Positions 30,580 to 40,761 are shown, numbered from the stretch's first letter. The stretch is DNA of 64,000 bases from Brevirhabdus sp. (GCA_024637315.1 JAGXFH010000062.1:1-64000); one strand, 5' to 3'. Notes: generated by a model not told the origin, from the sequence alone. A program made the numbers and translations.

Positions 30580-31998
30580 GTGACTCGCTACCTTCGAGAC
30601 ATGCGTGGCTATGGTGCCACCCCGCCAGACCCGAACTGGCCCAACGCGGCAAAGATCGCCGTGCAATTCGTCATCAATTACGAAGAAGGCGGCGAAAACT
30701 GCGTGTTGCACGATGATGCGGCGTCCGAGGCCTTTCTGTCGGAAATCGTGGGTGCTGCGGCGTGGCCCGGACAGCGACACTGGAACATGGAGTCGATCTA
30801 TGAGTACGGTGCTCGGGCCGGATTCTGGCGGCTGCACCAATTGTTCACTGAATACGACATTCCGGCGACGGTCTTTGGCGTTGCCACTGCCCTGGCCCGC
30901 AGCCCCGAACAGGTCCGCGCGATGCAGTCCGCCGGCTGGGAGGTTGCCAGCCACGGACTGAAGTGGATCGAGTACAAGGACTTCGCGCCCGAAGATGAGG
31001 CGGCCCATATGGCCGAAGCCATTCGCCTGCACACCGAGGTGACGGGCGAGCCTCCGCATGGCTGGTATACCGGGCGGTGCTCGGTCAATACCGTCGCCCT
31101 GGCCGCCGAGGCGGGCGAGTTCGACTATGTGGCCGACAGCTATGCCGATGATCTGCCATACTGGGTGCGCATCGGGTCGCGCGATCAGTTAATCGTGCCC
31201 TACACGCTGGATTGCAACGACATGCGCTTTGCCACGCCTCAGGGTTTCAATTCGGGCGATCAGTTCTTCAGCTACTTGAAGGACAGCTTCGACGCACTCT
31301 ATGCCGAGGGCGAGCGCGGTCAGGCCAAGATGCTGTCGGTCGGCCTGCATTGCCGGCTGATCGGGCGTCCGGGCCGCGTGATGGCCCTTCGCCGCTTCAT
31401 GGATTATGCCAAGTCGCATGCGGATGTCTGGTTCGCCCGCAGACTGGATATTGCGCGGCACTGGCAGAAACACCATCCGCCGGCTCGGTTTGATCGGCCA
31501 TCGGAAATGGAAAAGGCAACGTTCATCGCAGCCTATGGCGGCATCTTCGAGCATTCGCCGTGGATCGCAGAGCGCGCATGGGCGCTGGAACTGAGCCCTG
31601 CGCATGACAGCTCCACCGGCCTGCATAACGCCCTGTGCCGGATCTTCCGTTCCGCCAGCGAAGAAGAGCGACTGGGCGTCCTTGCAGCACACCCGGATCT
31701 GGCCGGAAAGCTGGCCCAGGCCAGTCAACTGACCGCAGAGTCCACGTCAGAGCAGGCCGGCGCCGGTCTTGATGCACTGACAGATGACGAACGCAAGATG
31801 TTCACGGACCTGAATGACGCCTACACTGCCAAGCACGGCTTTCCATTCATCATTGCGGTTCGTGACAATACCAAGACCTCGATCGAGGCCGCGTTCAGAC
31901 GGCGGCTCGACAATGATCGCGCCAGCGAATTCGCCGAAGCCTGCCGTCAGGTCGAGCGGATCGCCGAGTTGCGGTTAAAGGATTTGTTGCCCAGATGA
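30580..31998 (+). CDS. puuE: Allantoinase PuuE fused to OHCU decarboxylase UraD
   Basis: N-terminal polysaccharide-deacetylase-like 'YGATPPDPNWPNAAKIAVQFVINYEEGGE'; C-terminal UraD-like 'FEHSPWIAERAW...LAAHPDLAGKLA...NDAYTAKHGFPFIIAVRDN'; GTG start with AAGGAG upstream. Confidence 0.9.
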   Translation: MTRYLRDMRGYGATPPDPNWPNAAKIAVQFVINYEEGGENCVLHDDAASEAFLSEIVGAAAWPGQRHWNMESIYEYGARAGFWRLHQLFTEYDIPATVFGVATALARSPEQVRAMQSAGWEVASHGLKWIEYKDFAPEDEAAHMAEAIRLHTEVTGEPPHGWYTGRCSVNTVALAAEAGEFDYVADSYADDLPYWVRIGSRDQLIVPYTLDCNDMRFATPQGFNSGDQFFSYLKDSFDALYAEGERGQAKMLSVGLHCRLIGRPGRVMALRRFMDYAKSHADVWFARRLDIARHWQKHHPPARFDRPSEMEKATFIAAYGGIFEHSPWIAERAWALELSPAHDSSTGLHNALCRIFRSASEEERLGVLAAHPDLAGKLAQASQLTAESTSEQAGAGLDALTDDERKMFTDLNDAYTAKHGFPFIIAVRDNTKTSIEAAFRRRLDNDRASEFAEACRQVERIAELRLKDLLPR

Positions 31999-32522
31999 CC
32001 CGGCCTTTGCAGACCTCACCGCTGACCGCCGAAGCCTTTGCACCCTACGGAGATCTGCTGGACGTCGCCGGGGCGCCGGACAAGCTGATCAATCAGGGCA
32101 TGTGCGGACGTTACCATGACCGCGCGTCTTTGGATTTTGCCGATGGACGCGCCGGAATCAGCCTGTTCGATGCCAAGGCACGCATGCTGCCCCACATCGT
32201 GGACATGGTCGAGCGGCACCCGGATGGCAGCCAGGCTTTCATTCCGGTCAGCGGTGTTCCGTATCTCGTGGTGGTCGCTGACGATGACAACGGCACACCT
32301 GCCAATCTCCGGGCTTTCGTCGCAAGACCGGGTCAATCGGTCAATCTGCATCGCGGCGTCTGGCACGGCGTGCTCACCCCACTGAACGCTCCCGGCCAGT
32401 TCGTCGTCATCGACAGGATCGGCGCCGGCGAAAATCTTGAGGAACACTGGTTCGATGATCCCTATGTCGTCGAAACAATTGACGACAAGGCCATCGAAGA
32501 CGTGGCCGAACAAGAGCACTGA
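31995..32522 (+). CDS. allA: Ureidoglycolate lyase
   Basis: 'LTAEAFAPYGDLLD', 'MVERHPDGSQAFIPV', 'VNLHRGVWHGVLTPL'; overlaps the upstream stop by 4 nt. Confidence 0.92.
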   Translation: MTRPLQTSPLTAEAFAPYGDLLDVAGAPDKLINQGMCGRYHDRASLDFADGRAGISLFDAKARMLPHIVDMVERHPDGSQAFIPVSGVPYLVVVADDDNGTPANLRAFVARPGQSVNLHRGVWHGVLTPLNAPGQFVVIDRIGAGENLEEHWFDDPYVVETIDDKAIEDVAEQEH

Positions 32523-32561
32523 AAACCTCAACCACTCAAGTCGAACAGGAGTAACGAGACA

Positions 32562-33974
32562 ATGGCAGACACTTCTCTCGGGACGGCGGAGCAACTTCGC
32601 GATCCCGATTACACACCACCGATGGCCAAGGCGATCCCCTTGGGCATCCAGCACGTGCTGGCGATGTTCGTTTCGAACGTGACACCGGCGATCATTGTCG
32701 CTGGCGCCGCCGGATTCGGGTTCGGATCGAACTCTCCGGATTTCCCGGAACTGATCTATATGATCCAGATGGCGATGGTGTTCGCGGGCGTCGCGACACT
32801 TTTCCAGACCATCGGCGTGGGTCCGATGGGTGCCCGCCTTCCGATCGTTCAAGGAACGTCATTCGCATTTCTGCCGATCATGATCCCGCTTGTCGCGGGC
32901 AAGGGCGTCGATGCGATGGCCGGCCTGATGGGTGGCGTTCTGATCGGCGGCATCTTTCAGGGCTTCCTTGGCCTGATCATCAACAAGATCCGCTTCGCCT
33001 TGCCGCCGCTTGTGACCGGACTGATTGTCACGATGATCGGCCTGGCGCTGGTCCAGGTCGGCATTCAGTACGCCGCCGGCGGCGTGCCGGCGATCGGAAC
33101 CGAGGAATATGGCAGCCTGCAGAACTGGTTCGTCGCGCTCGTGGTCATTGCCGTGACGCTGGGGCTGAAATTCTTCACCCGCGGCATGTTGTCGATCTCG
33201 GCGGTACTGATCGGGCTGCTGGCGGGCTACGGCGTTGCCCTGATGATGGGGATGGTCAGCTTTGCCAATGTCGGGCGCGCAGCCAGCTTTGCGCTGCCAG
33301 ATCCGCTGCATTTCGGACTGGAATTCCAGTTTGCGGCGATCGTCGGCTTCTGCTTCATGGCCATCGTCTCGGCGATCGAGACAGTCGGCGATGTTTCCGG
33401 GATCACCAAGGGCGGTGCCGGGCGCGAGGCCACTTCGGAAGAGTTGTCCGGGGCCACATATGCGGACGGCTTCGGCTCGGCCGTTGCCGGACTGTTCGGT
33501 GGCCTGCCGAACACCTCGTTCAGCCAGAATGTCGGTCTGATCGCGATGACCGGCGTGATGAGCCGGCATGTCGTGACCTGTGGCGCGATCTTCCTGATCA
33601 TCGCCGGTCTGGTCCCGAAAGTCGGCGCGATCATCTCGACAGTGCCGATCGAAGTGTTGGGCGGCGGCGTCATCGTCATGTTCGGCATGGTCGTGGCGGC
33701 CGGTATCTCGATGCTGTCGGACGTCGACTGGAATCGCCGCAACATGGTGATCTTCGCGATCGCCCTTTCGGTCGGCCTCGGTCTCCAGCTTGAACCGGGC
33801 GCTGTGCAGCACCTGCCAGACACGCTGCGCGTGCTGATGACATCGGGTCTTTTGCCCGCTGCGGTCATTGCCATCGTGTTGAACCTGGTCCTACCCAAAG
33901 AAATCGCCGCCGAATCCACCGAGGAAGTCGCCGGCGGCATGTCCGGACATGGCGCAGGTAAACTTCCCCACTGA
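32562..33974 (+). CDS. NCS2-family purine/urate permease
   Basis: 'LGIQHVLAMFVSNVTPAIIVAGAAGF', 'TSFSQNVGLIAMTGVMSRHVV' NCS2 motifs. Confidence 0.9.
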   Translation: MADTSLGTAEQLRDPDYTPPMAKAIPLGIQHVLAMFVSNVTPAIIVAGAAGFGFGSNSPDFPELIYMIQMAMVFAGVATLFQTIGVGPMGARLPIVQGTSFAFLPIMIPLVAGKGVDAMAGLMGGVLIGGIFQGFLGLIINKIRFALPPLVTGLIVTMIGLALVQVGIQYAAGGVPAIGTEEYGSLQNWFVALVVIAVTLGLKFFTRGMLSISAVLIGLLAGYGVALMMGMVSFANVGRAASFALPDPLHFGLEFQFAAIVGFCFMAIVSAIETVGDVSGITKGGAGREATSEELSGATYADGFGSAVAGLFGGLPNTSFSQNVGLIAMTGVMSRHVVTCGAIFLIIAGLVPKVGAIISTVPIEVLGGGVIVMFGMVVAAGISMLSDVDWNRRNMVIFAIALSVGLGLQLEPGAVQHLPDTLRVLMTSGLLPAAVIAIVLNLVLPKEIAAESTEEVAGGMSGHGAGKLPH

Positions 33975-33989
33975 TGGCTTGAAACGACG

Positions 33990-34023
33990 AACGCGGCCCG
34001 GTTTCGGGCCGCGTTCTTTCTTC
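33990..34023 (+). terminator. Rho-independent terminator after the urate operon
   Basis: AACGCGGCCCG-GTTT-CGGGCCGCGTT followed by CTTTCTTC. Confidence 0.88.
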
Positions 34024-34193
34024 TCAGATACCCGCTCGCAAATGCTTGCCAAGCATTGCATAAAGAGTTGAAGGTGCGAGAAAGAAGATCCCGCATCCGC
34101 CGAAACTGCCTGCCGATCAAGCGCGTAGCCCATGCGACGTGTTCGACGACAGGCCAACCACCACGCCAAGACACTCTGCCTGGAGAGATCAGA

Positions 34194-36851
34194 ATGACCG
34201 ACAACAGCCCCGATATCGACCCGGTTGAAAGCCAGGAATGGCAAGACGCGATCGAGGACGTGATCCAGCGGGATGGAGCCAATCGTGCGCATTATCTTCT
34301 GGACAAGGCGGTGCAGCAGGCTCGGGCAGCGGGGGCCAACCTGCCCTTTTCCGCAACCACTCCATATCAGAACACGATCCCCGCGGATGACGAACTGGAA
34401 ATCCCCGGTGACCAGGAGATGGAATGGCGCATCCGAACCATCAATCGCTGGAACGCAATGGCGATGGTCGTGCGGCGCAACAAAGAAAGCAGCGAATATG
34501 GCGGGCATATCGCGTCTTTCGCGTCTTCCGCGGTGCTCTACGATATCGGTCTGAACCACTTCTGGCGCGCAAAGTCCGCAATTCACGGTGGCGATCTGGT
34601 ATTTTTTCAGGGCCATGCGATCCCCGGCATCTACGCCCGGTCCTTCATGGAGGGCAGGATCAGCCAGGAACAGCTTGAATCGTTCCGCTCCGAGGTCGAT
34701 GGCGGTGGGTTGTCCTCTTATCCGCATCCTTGGCTGATGCCGGATTACTGGCAGTTCCCGACCGTCTCGATGGGCCTTGGGCCGCTGATGGCGATCTATC
34801 AGGCTCGCTTCATGAAATACATGCACAGCCGCGGACTGATCGACATGGGGGACCGCAAGGTCTGGGTGTTCCTCGGTGACGGAGAGATGGACGAACCCGA
34901 AAGCCTTGGGGCGATCAGCCTGGCGGCGCGCGAGGGGCTCGACAACCTGATCTTCGTGATCAACTGCAACCTGCAGCGTCTGGATGGGCCGGTGCGCGGG
35001 AACTCGAAGATCGTGCAGGAGCTGGAGGGCGAGTTCCGGGGCGGCGGATGGAACGTGATCAAGCTGCTGTGGGGCAAGGGCTGGGACGAATTGTTGGAAA
35101 ACGACACCAGCGGCAAGCTGCGCCAGCTGATGGATGAAACCGTCGATGGCGACTACCAGACCTTCAAATCGAAGGACGGAGCCTATATCCGAGAGCATTT
35201 CTTCGGCAAGTACCCCGAAACCGCTGCCTTGGTCGAGAACTGGACCGACGACCAGATATGGGCGCTGCGCCGCGGCGGGCATGACCCCAAGAAGGTCTAC
35301 ACCGCTTACAAGCGGGCGACCGAAACCAACGGCAAGCCGACTTGTCTGCTGATCAAGACGGTCAAGGGCTATGGCATGGGCACAGGCGGCGAAGGGATGA
35401 ACACCTCGCACCAGCAAAAGAAGCTGGCCGAGGATCAGCTGCGCGCGATGCGCGACCGCTTCAAGATCCCTGTCAGCGACGAGGATTTGCCGAAAGCGCC
35501 TTTCGTGACGCTCAACAATGCGCAAAAGGCCTATCTGGGCGACCGGCGTCGTGCCCTTGGCGGCGAATTCCCTAAGCGGCATTGGCGCGATGCCCCCAAG
35601 CTGGCGATTCCACCGCTCGAGACGTTCAAGGCACAGCTGGACAGCACGGGCGACCGCGAGATCTCGACGACGATGGCATTCGTTCGCATCCTGACCACGC
35701 TGCTGCGCGACAAGAACCTGGGAAAGAACGTAGTGCCGATCGTGCCCGACGAAAGCCGGACCTTCGGGATGGAAGGCCTGTTCCGTTCGGTCGGCATCTA
35801 CAATCCGAAGGGGCAGAAATACACCCCGCAAGACGCCGACCAGATGATGTTCTACAAGGAAAGCGAGACCGGTCAGGTCCTGCAGGAAGGCATCAACGAA
35901 GCCGGCGCCATGGCCGACTGGATCGCGGCGGCCACATCCTATGCCACGCATGGCGTGCCGATGATCCCGTTCTTCATCTACTATTCGATGTTCGGCTTCC
36001 AGCGGATCGGCGATCTGGCCTGGGCGGCAGGCGACAGCCGCGCGCGCGGCTTCATGCTGGGCGGTACCGCCGGGCGAACGACGCTGAATGGCGAAGGTCT
36101 GCAGCATGAGGACGGACACAGCCACATCCTTGCCAGCACGATCCCGAACTGCATCACCTATGATCCGACATTCCAATACGAGGTTGCCGTGATCCTGCAT
36201 CATGGGCTGGAACGGATGTTTCGGGATCAGGAGGATGTGTATTTCTACCTGACGCTGATGAATGAAAACTACGCCCACCCGGCAATGCCGATGGGATCGG
36301 AAGAGGGCATCATCAAGGGCCTCTACCGCCTGACCAAGACCGCCAAACCTGGCAAGAAGCATGTCAACCTGATGGGGTCCGGCACGATACTGATGCAGGC
36401 GATCAAGGCGGCAGACATGCTCAAGGCCGACTTCGGCGTCACCTCGGACATCTGGTCCGCCACATCGCTGAATGAACTGGCCCGAGACGGCCAGGATGCG
36501 GTTCGCCACAACAGGTTGAACCCGCTCACCAAGCCGCAGGTGCCCTACGTGACGCAACTGCTTGAAGGGGCGAAGGGTCCGGTGATCGCCGCCACCGATT
36601 ATATGAAGAACTATGCCGAACAGATCCGCGCCTTCGTGCCGCAGCCCTTCACTGTTCTCGGGACGGACGGGTTCGGACGCTCCGACAGCCGGGTCAATCT
36701 GCGCCGTTTCTTCGAGGTCGACGCGAACCACATCGCGGCAGCTGCGATGGCCGAGCTCTACAAGACCGGCGCGGTGGCCGAGAAGGACATGCGCGCAGCG
36801 CTCAAGAAGTACGAAATCGACGGCGGCAAGCCGAACCCGCGTCTGGTCTGA
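34194..36851 (+). CDS. aceE: Pyruvate dehydrogenase E1, homodimeric type
   Basis: 886 aa; 'GGHIASFASSAVLYDIGLNHFWRA', 'VFLGDGEMDEPESLGAISLAAREGLDNLIFVINCNLQRLDGPVRGN'. Confidence 0.95.
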   Translation: MTDNSPDIDPVESQEWQDAIEDVIQRDGANRAHYLLDKAVQQARAAGANLPFSATTPYQNTIPADDELEIPGDQEMEWRIRTINRWNAMAMVVRRNKESSEYGGHIASFASSAVLYDIGLNHFWRAKSAIHGGDLVFFQGHAIPGIYARSFMEGRISQEQLESFRSEVDGGGLSSYPHPWLMPDYWQFPTVSMGLGPLMAIYQARFMKYMHSRGLIDMGDRKVWVFLGDGEMDEPESLGAISLAAREGLDNLIFVINCNLQRLDGPVRGNSKIVQELEGEFRGGGWNVIKLLWGKGWDELLENDTSGKLRQLMDETVDGDYQTFKSKDGAYIREHFFGKYPETAALVENWTDDQIWALRRGGHDPKKVYTAYKRATETNGKPTCLLIKTVKGYGMGTGGEGMNTSHQQKKLAEDQLRAMRDRFKIPVSDEDLPKAPFVTLNNAQKAYLGDRRRALGGEFPKRHWRDAPKLAIPPLETFKAQLDSTGDREISTTMAFVRILTTLLRDKNLGKNVVPIVPDESRTFGMEGLFRSVGIYNPKGQKYTPQDADQMMFYKESETGQVLQEGINEAGAMADWIAAATSYATHGVPMIPFFIYYSMFGFQRIGDLAWAAGDSRARGFMLGGTAGRTTLNGEGLQHEDGHSHILASTIPNCITYDPTFQYEVAVILHHGLERMFRDQEDVYFYLTLMNENYAHPAMPMGSEEGIIKGLYRLTKTAKPGKKHVNLMGSGTILMQAIKAADMLKADFGVTSDIWSATSLNELARDGQDAVRHNRLNPLTKPQVPYVTQLLEGAKGPVIAATDYMKNYAEQIRAFVPQPFTVLGTDGFGRSDSRVNLRRFFEVDANHIAAAAMAELYKTGAVAEKDMRAALKKYEIDGGKPNPRLV

Positions 36852-36877
36852 CCGGTGGCAGTGAGGAGATTGAAGAG

Positions 36878-38164
36878 ATGACAACAGAAGTCAAAGTTCC
36901 CGATATCGGCGATTTTTCGGATGTGCCGGTGATCAACGTCCTCGTCAGCGTCGGCGATGTCGTGGCGCTTGAAGACCCGCTGATCGAACTGGAAAGCGAC
37001 AAGGCCACGTTGGAAGTGCCCTCAAGCGCCGCAGGCAAGATCACCGAGATCAAGGTGTCCGAGGGCGACAAGGTGTCCGAAGGCAGTCTGATCCTTCTGC
37101 TCGACGCCGACGCAGACTCTGCCGCTGCGGATCCGGAGACGGACAAGCCAGAGCCGGAAACCTCCGCCGCACCCGCACCCGCGGATTCACAGCAATCCAC
37201 CCCGACCCCGCCGCCGGTTCAAGAGGGTCCTCCGGCGGTTACCGATAGCGGATTCGGCAAGACCCATGCATCGCCGTCGGTCCGCGCCTTTGCCCGAACA
37301 GTCGGTGTCGACCTCAGCAAGGTGAACGGCACAGGCCGCAAGGGCCGTATCCTGCGCGAGGATGTCATGAAGGCGCTCAAGTCGACCGCAGCGCCCGCCG
37401 CGGCGGGCGGTGCCGTGCAGGGCGGCATGGGTATCCCGCCGATCCCGACTGTCGATTTCAGCAAGTTCGGCCCGGTCGAAGATGTCGAGATGTCGCGCAT
37501 CAAGAAGCTGTCCGGCCCGGCGCTGCATCGCAGCTGGCTGAACATCCCGCATGTGACGCACCAGGAAGAGGCTGATATCACGGAACTGGATCAATACCGC
37601 AAGGAACTTGATACCGACGCCAAGACAGACGGTTACCGGGTGACCCTGTTGTCCTTCATCATCAAGGCCAGCGTTTCGGCACTCAAGACCCATTGGGAAT
37701 TCAACTCTTCTCTGCATCCTGACGGCGACAAGCTGATCCGAAAATCCTATTACAATATCGGTTTCGCCGCCGACACACCGAATGGCCTGATGGTTCCGGT
37801 GATCAAGGATGCCGACCGCAAGGGGATCATCGACATTTCCAAGGAACTGGGAGAGCTTTCAGCCAAGGCCCGCGACGGCAAGCTGAAGGGCGACGAGATG
37901 GCTGGCGCCACCTTCACGATCTCATCGCTTGGAGGCATCGGCGGAACCGGGTTCACGCCGATCGTCAACGCCCCCGAAGTTGCCATACTGGGCCTCACCC
38001 GGTCGAAGATGGCCCCGGTCTGGGACGGCGAGGCGTTCCAGCCTCGCAACATGCTGCCGATGAGCCTGTCCTACGACCACCGCGCAATCGACGGCGCGCT
38101 GGCGGCGCGCTTTGCGGCAACGCTGAAACACCTGCTCGGCGACGTGCGCCGGCTGATGCTGTAA
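36878..38164 (+). CDS. aceF: Dihydrolipoyllysine acetyltransferase (E2)
   Basis: Single N-terminal lipoyl domain 'ELESDKATLEVPS', E3-binding 'ASPSVRAFARTVGVDLSKVNGTGRKGRILREDV', C-terminal 'SYDHRAIDGALAARF'. Confidence 0.95.
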   Translation: MTTEVKVPDIGDFSDVPVINVLVSVGDVVALEDPLIELESDKATLEVPSSAAGKITEIKVSEGDKVSEGSLILLLDADADSAAADPETDKPEPETSAAPAPADSQQSTPTPPPVQEGPPAVTDSGFGKTHASPSVRAFARTVGVDLSKVNGTGRKGRILREDVMKALKSTAAPAAAGGAVQGGMGIPPIPTVDFSKFGPVEDVEMSRIKKLSGPALHRSWLNIPHVTHQEEADITELDQYRKELDTDAKTDGYRVTLLSFIIKASVSALKTHWEFNSSLHPDGDKLIRKSYYNIGFAADTPNGLMVPVIKDADRKGIIDISKELGELSAKARDGKLKGDEMAGATFTISSLGGIGGTGFTPIVNAPEVAILGLTRSKMAPVWDGEAFQPRNMLPMSLSYDHRAIDGALAARFAATLKHLLGDVRRLML

Positions 38165-38177
38165 GGGGGGGCCGCAG

Positions 38178-39920
38178 ATGGAAGTCAAAGTTCCCGATAT
38201 CGGAGATTTCACCGACGTACCGGTGATCTCGGTGCTGGTCTCGAGCGGCGACAAGGTCGCAACGGAAGACCCGCTGATCGAACTCGAATCCGACAAGGCG
38301 ACGATGGAGGTTCCGTCGCCGGCCGCAGGCGTCGTGAAAGACATCAAGGTCAAGGAAGGCGACAAGGTCTCTGAAGGCTCGATCATTCTCGTGCTCGAAG
38401 GCGCTGAGGCGGCCGATGCAGCCAAGGATAGCGCCCCTGCGGCCGCGGCCGCAGAAGCGCCGAAAACCGTCGCCGCGACCGGCAAAGCCAGTGGTCCCGG
38501 CGATATTCACGGCGAAGTCGTGGTCCTCGGCTCGGGCCCCGGCGGCTATTCTGCAGCGTTCCGCGCGGCCGATCTTGGCAAGAAGGTGATCCTGATCGAG
38601 AAATACGACGTTCTCGGCGGCGTCTGCCTCAATGTCGGGTGCATCCCGTCGAAGGCGCTTCTGCACGCGGCCAAGGTGATCACCGAGGCCGAAGAGATGG
38701 AAGAACACGGCATCAAGTTTGCCAAACCCAAGGTCGACGTCAAGGCGTTGGAGAGTTGGAAATCCTCGGTCGTGAAGCAGTTGACCGGCGGGCTTTCGGG
38801 CTTGGCCAAGGGTCGCAAGGTACAGGTGGTGACGGGCTACGGCAGGTTCACCGGCCCGAACATGATCGAAGTCGAGGGCAAAGACGGCAAGCAAACCGTC
38901 AGCTTCGACCAATGCATCATCGCGGCAGGTTCCGAACCCGTCACGCTGCCCTTCATTCCGCATGACGACAAGCGGGTCATCGACTCCACCGGTGCGCTGG
39001 AACTCGACGGCATTCCAAAACGCCTGCTCGTTCTCGGCGGCGGCATCATCGGGCTGGAAATGGCCTGCGTCTACGACGCGCTCGGATCGAAGATCACCGT
39101 CGTCGAACTGATGGACCAGATTATCCCCGGCGCCGACAAGGACATCGTCAAGCCGCTGCACAAGCGGATCGAGGGACGCTACGAGAAGATACTGCTGAAG
39201 ACCAAGGTTACGGCTGTCGAGGCGCAAAAGTCGGGCCTCAAGGTCACGTTCGAGGATGACAACGGCGAAACCTCGACCGACACATTCGACAAGGTGCTGG
39301 TCGCGGTCGGTCGCAGGCCCAACGGCAAGCTGATCAATGCCGAAGCCGCAGGCGTCGCCGTCGATGAGCGCGGCTTCATAGCCGTCGACAGCCAGCAGCG
39401 CACCGGCGTCGCCCACATCTTCGCCATCGGTGACGTCGTGGGCCAGCCGATGCTCGCCCACAAGGCAGTGCATGAAGGCAAAGTCGCGGCAGAGGTTTGC
39501 GCGGGCCAGAACCGGCACTTCGACGCCCAGGTTATTCCCTCGGTCGCCTATACCGACCCCGAAGTCGCTTGGGTGGGCGTGACGGAAAACCAGGCCAAGG
39601 CGCAAGGCTTGAAGGTCGGCAAAGGCGTCTTTCCCTGGGCCGCTTCGGGGCGCTCTCTGGCTTTGGGTCGGTCGGAAGGCATCACCAAGCTGATCTTCGA
39701 TGAGGCGGACGACCGGGTGATCGGCGCGGGCATCGTCGGCCCGAATGCGGGCGATCTGGTGGCCGAAGTAGCTCTTGCCATCGAGATGGGGGCCGACGCG
39801 GTCGATCTCGGCCACACCATCCACCCGCACCCGACGCTCTCGGAAACAGTCAATTTCGCCGCGGAAATGTTCGAAGGCACAATCACCGACCTGATCCCGC
39901 CGAAGCGCAAGAAGCACTGA
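38178..39920 (+). CDS. lpdA: Dihydrolipoyl dehydrogenase (E3) with N-terminal lipoyl domain
   Basis: Lipoyl domain 'ELESDKATMEVPSPAAG', FAD 'VVLGSGPGGYSAAFRAADLG', redox 'GGVCLNVGCIPSKALLH'. Confidence 0.95.
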   Translation: MEVKVPDIGDFTDVPVISVLVSSGDKVATEDPLIELESDKATMEVPSPAAGVVKDIKVKEGDKVSEGSIILVLEGAEAADAAKDSAPAAAAAEAPKTVAATGKASGPGDIHGEVVVLGSGPGGYSAAFRAADLGKKVILIEKYDVLGGVCLNVGCIPSKALLHAAKVITEAEEMEEHGIKFAKPKVDVKALESWKSSVVKQLTGGLSGLAKGRKVQVVTGYGRFTGPNMIEVEGKDGKQTVSFDQCIIAAGSEPVTLPFIPHDDKRVIDSTGALELDGIPKRLLVLGGGIIGLEMACVYDALGSKITVVELMDQIIPGADKDIVKPLHKRIEGRYEKILLKTKVTAVEAQKSGLKVTFEDDNGETSTDTFDKVLVAVGRRPNGKLINAEAAGVAVDERGFIAVDSQQRTGVAHIFAIGDVVGQPMLAHKAVHEGKVAAEVCAGQNRHFDAQVIPSVAYTDPEVAWVGVTENQAKAQGLKVGKGVFPWAASGRSLALGRSEGITKLIFDEADDRVIGAGIVGPNAGDLVAEVALAIEMGADAVDLGHTIHPHPTLSETVNFAAEMFEGTITDLIPPKRKKH

Positions 39921-39982
39921 ACCAGGGCGGCGGATCGCAAAAACCGCCAAACGCGCAAGTCCGCGCGTTTGGTTCCGATGCT

Positions 39983-40663
39983 CTAGCGACCTCCGGCAGT
40001 CGCAATGGCCTTGGCCATGTCGTCATATCCGCGCTGTTGTGCATGCTGCAAAGGCGTCACACCGTCCCGATCGGCAATTCCCGGATCGGCGCCGGCATCG
40101 AGCAACGCCTCGACCGTCGCCAGATGGTCGGGGCCGCCGTCGCCCAGCACAACCGCTTCGATCAGCGCCGTCCACCCCAGATTGTTGACATGGTCTAGCG
40201 GCGCTCCCCTCGCGATCAAACGGCGAACCACTTCGGCATGCCCCAGATGCGCTGCCGCGATCAGCGCGGTGCCGTCATACCGGCTGGTCACCAGATCCGC
40301 CCGGTTGCCCAGTTCCAGCGCGAGTGAAACCAGTTCGGGGTCGTTGGCGACAGCCGCGATCGTCAGGACGTCATAGGAGCCCTGCTCCAGCGCGTTCATG
40401 TCCGCGCCTGCTTCGGCGAGCGTCTTCAATACCGCGTCGTTAGAGGCGAAGGCCGCCACATGCGCCGGCGTTCGACCTGCCGGATCGCGTTCATCCACAT
40501 CAGCGCCATCAGTCAACAGCGCTTGAAGTGTAACCAAATCTCCTGAATGGGCCGCCCGATGCAGACCCTGATAGACAGCAATCTGCTGCGCCGAAGGTGC
40601 ATCCTGCGCCATTGCGGACACGCCCAGCCAAAAGCCAACAAAGCCAATCGTCAGCCTGAACAT
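39983..40663 (-). CDS. Ankyrin-repeat protein with signal peptide
   Basis: 'MFRLTIGFVGFWLGVSAMAQDA'; repeats 'DLVTLQALLTDGADVDERDPAGRTPAHVAAF', 'GHAEVVRRLIARGAPLDHVNNLGWTALIEAV'. Confidence 0.88.
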   Translation of the reverse strand: MFRLTIGFVGFWLGVSAMAQDAPSAQQIAVYQGLHRAAHSGDLVTLQALLTDGADVDERDPAGRTPAHVAAFASNDAVLKTLAEAGADMNALEQGSYDVLTIAAVANDPELVSLALELGNRADLVTSRYDGTALIAAAHLGHAEVVRRLIARGAPLDHVNNLGWTALIEAVVLGDGGPDHLATVEALLDAGADPGIADRDGVTPLQHAQQRGYDDMAKAIATAGGR

Positions 40664-40699
40664 TCCGCTATCCCCTGATTGCAGCGCTTCGGGACGAGT

Positions 40700-40761
40700 T
40701 GAATCGGAGACTCTCTGCCCCGCGCTGCACTCGAACGCGAATTCCGACGCGTGCCGTCTCA
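40700..40761. repeat. Copy B of the 62-nt dispersed repeat
   Basis: Gapless with 2810..2871; intergenic between bhcD and the ankyrin gene. Confidence 0.65.

Noticed and set aside
33891-36884. 997-aa minus-strand ORF antisense to aceE
   Set aside because: Low-complexity shadow of the confidently identified AceE frame
37995-39950. 651-aa minus-strand ORF antisense to lpdA
   Set aside because: Mirror-frame artefact of lpdA codon bias
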